A stretch of 8,070 nucleotides of DNA from CAZMGD01 sp964565705 (lineage in GTDB: Bacteria; Actinomycetota; Acidimicrobiia; Acidimicrobiales; Ilumatobacteraceae). The notes under the pieces were generated by a model. That model made no database searches. It saw only the letters and a list, made by a program, of their open reading frames with translations, and was not told the DNA's origin. Numbering within the stretch: the first letter of the stretch is position 1; every line of letters starts with the position of its first letter. Positions 7,187 through 8,070 of this stretch are shown here, piece after piece. Where the stretch lies: NCBI GenBank assembly GCA_964565705.1, contig CAZMGD010000148.1, forward strand, positions 1 to 8,070, read 5' to 3'. Both the position numbers and the translations under genes were made by a program.

Positions 7187-8070
7187 ATGGAACCCACGCT
7201 GAAGCTGGATCGGAAGATGGTCGCGATCGACGTCGACAACGTCGTGCACGTGCTCGTGGAACTCCAGGCGCCGCCGGCGCCGTCGATGAAGCGTCCGCCG
7301 ATCGACGCGGTGGTCGTGCTCGACCGGTCGGGGTCGATGGGCGGCGCCCCGCTGGACGCCGTGAAGGAGGCGACCTGCGAACTGCTGCGGCTGCTCGGAC
7401 CCGACGATCGCCTGGGCGTCGTCGCCTTCGACAGCGAGGTGGAGATGGTGCTGGCACTGACCGCCCACGACGTCGACGTCGCGATCGAGCGCGTCCGGCG
7501 GATCGAGACCGGCGGGTCCACCAACCTGAGTGGCGGCTGGCTGAAGGCGTGCGAGATGCTCACCGCTACGCCGCGCACCGACGCGCTGCGCCGCGTGATC
7601 CTGCTGACCGACGGCCACGCCAACCACGGCATCACCGAGCCCGATCGCCTGTGCAGCCTGACCGGCGCCGCCCGGGCCCAGGGCGTGACCACCACCACGA
7701 TCGGGTTCGACGACGGCTACGACGAGGTGCTGCTCGCGGCGATGGCCGACGCCGGCGCCGGCAACGACTACTGGTGCGCCGGGCCCGACCAGGCCGCCGC
7801 CGTGTTCGGCGCCGAGTTCGAGGGCCTTGCATCGGTCGTGGCCCAGAACCTGTCCGTCGAGATCGCCGCCCAGCCCGGCTGCGACCTCCTCGTGCTGAAC
7901 GAGTACCCGATCGTCGCCGTGCCCGGCGGGCTCCAGGTGCAACTCGGCGACGCCTACGGCGGCGAGTGCCGGCGAGTCGTCGCCGCGATCCAGATGCCCG
8001 CCGCGCACGTGCTCGGCAAGAAGCACGTCGCCGACGTGACGGTCCGCTGGGCCGCGGTCACCGGCGACGT
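7187..8070 (+). CDS. von Willebrand factor A (VWA) domain protein, N-terminal part, cut by window edge
   Basis: The visible 294 codons hold a VWA domain at about 39-210 with a complete MIDAS metal site: Asp46-x-Ser48-x-Ser50 in VLDRSGSM, Thr112 in GGSTNLSGG and Asp142 in LLTDGHAN. A short strand-rich segment of about 38 residues precedes it. From about 220 onward a beta-rich part follows (NLSVEIAAQPG, then AVPGGLQVQLGD) of the kind found after VWA domains in bacterial cytosolic proteins. No signal peptide or membrane segment is visible, so it is probably cytoplasmic. The metal site suggests divalent-cation-dependent protein binding; the partner is unknown. The ATG at 7187 has AAGGAG with 8-base spacing, the best ribosome binding site in the window. 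The coding strand is the same as the upstream mazF, but 106 bases with hairpins separate them. Confidence 0.9.
   Translation, partial: MEPTLKLDRKMVAIDVDNVVHVLVELQAPPAPSMKRPPIDAVVVLDRSGSMGGAPLDAVKEATCELLRLLGPDDRLGVVAFDSEVEMVLALTAHDVDVAIERVRRIETGGSTNLSGGWLKACEMLTATPRTDALRRVILLTDGHANHGITEPDRLCSLTGAARAQGVTTTTIGFDDGYDEVLLAAMADAGAGNDYWCAGPDQAAAVFGAEFEGLASVVAQNLSVEIAAQPGCDLLVLNEYPIVAVPGGLQVQLGDAYGGECRRVVAAIQMPAAHVLGKKHVADVTVRWAAVTGD

Noticed and set aside
7001..8026. A 341-codon minus-strand open frame opposite the VWA gene
   Set aside because: The plus strand has a strong ribosome binding site and a complete MIDAS motif; the minus frame is compositional noise rich in Gly, His and Arg.

Overview
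The window is very GC-rich bacterial DNA with tightly packed genes, GTG and ATG starts, and no insertion sequence, CRISPR array, tRNA or rRNA that I can see. Gene content (a HerA-like ATPase next to sbcD and sbcC, a mazEF pair resembling Mycobacterium tuberculosis MazEF9, a VapB/AbrB-VapC pair) and the codon bias point to an actinobacterium. An Acidimicrobiia-type organism is possible, but that is a guess.

Region 1 (1-4142, all minus strand) is a DNA-end-processing operon read right to left: a HerA/FtsK-type ATPase (GTG at 4142, stop at 2433), then sbcD (GTG at 2429, 3 bases after the previous stop), then sbcC (ATG at 1278, overlapping the sbcD stop as ATGA). SbcC runs off the left edge, so only its N-terminal ATPase half and the first arm of its coiled coil are visible. 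Together these are the bacterial counterparts of archaeal HerA, Mre11 and Rad50. SbcCD would open and trim DNA ends, and the ATPase would probably translocate DNA. No NurA-type nuclease is visible.

Region 2 (4143-4442) is an intergenic stretch of about 300 bases between the divergent herA-like operon and vapBC. It is rich in inverted repeats.

Region 3 (4443-7080) holds three type II toxin-antitoxin modules in about 2.6 kb: vapBC (+), a mazEF9-like pair (-), and a second antitoxin/MazF pair (+) diverging from the previous one across 67 bases. In each pair the antitoxin comes first and its stop overlaps the toxin start. Each antitoxin start has a short palindrome nearby and, by eye, a -10-like box only 6-9 bases upstream, which suggests leaderless, autoregulated transcripts. 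Between the vapBC and mazEF9-like modules lies a minus-strand endonuclease/exonuclease/phosphatase (EEP)-fold gene. It keeps most family motifs but seems to lack the segment carrying the catalytic G-D-x-N motif, so it may be a decayed or repurposed nuclease.

Region 4 (7081-8070) starts with a 106-base leader containing a 7-bp hairpin just upstream of a strong AAGGAG ribosome binding site. It is followed by the N-terminal 294 codons of a von Willebrand factor A domain protein with an intact metal site, which runs off the right edge. The best candidates for something unusual are the EEP protein with its missing motif, the toxin-antitoxin cluster with its related operators, and the ATPase with a non-canonical P-loop coupled to SbcCD.
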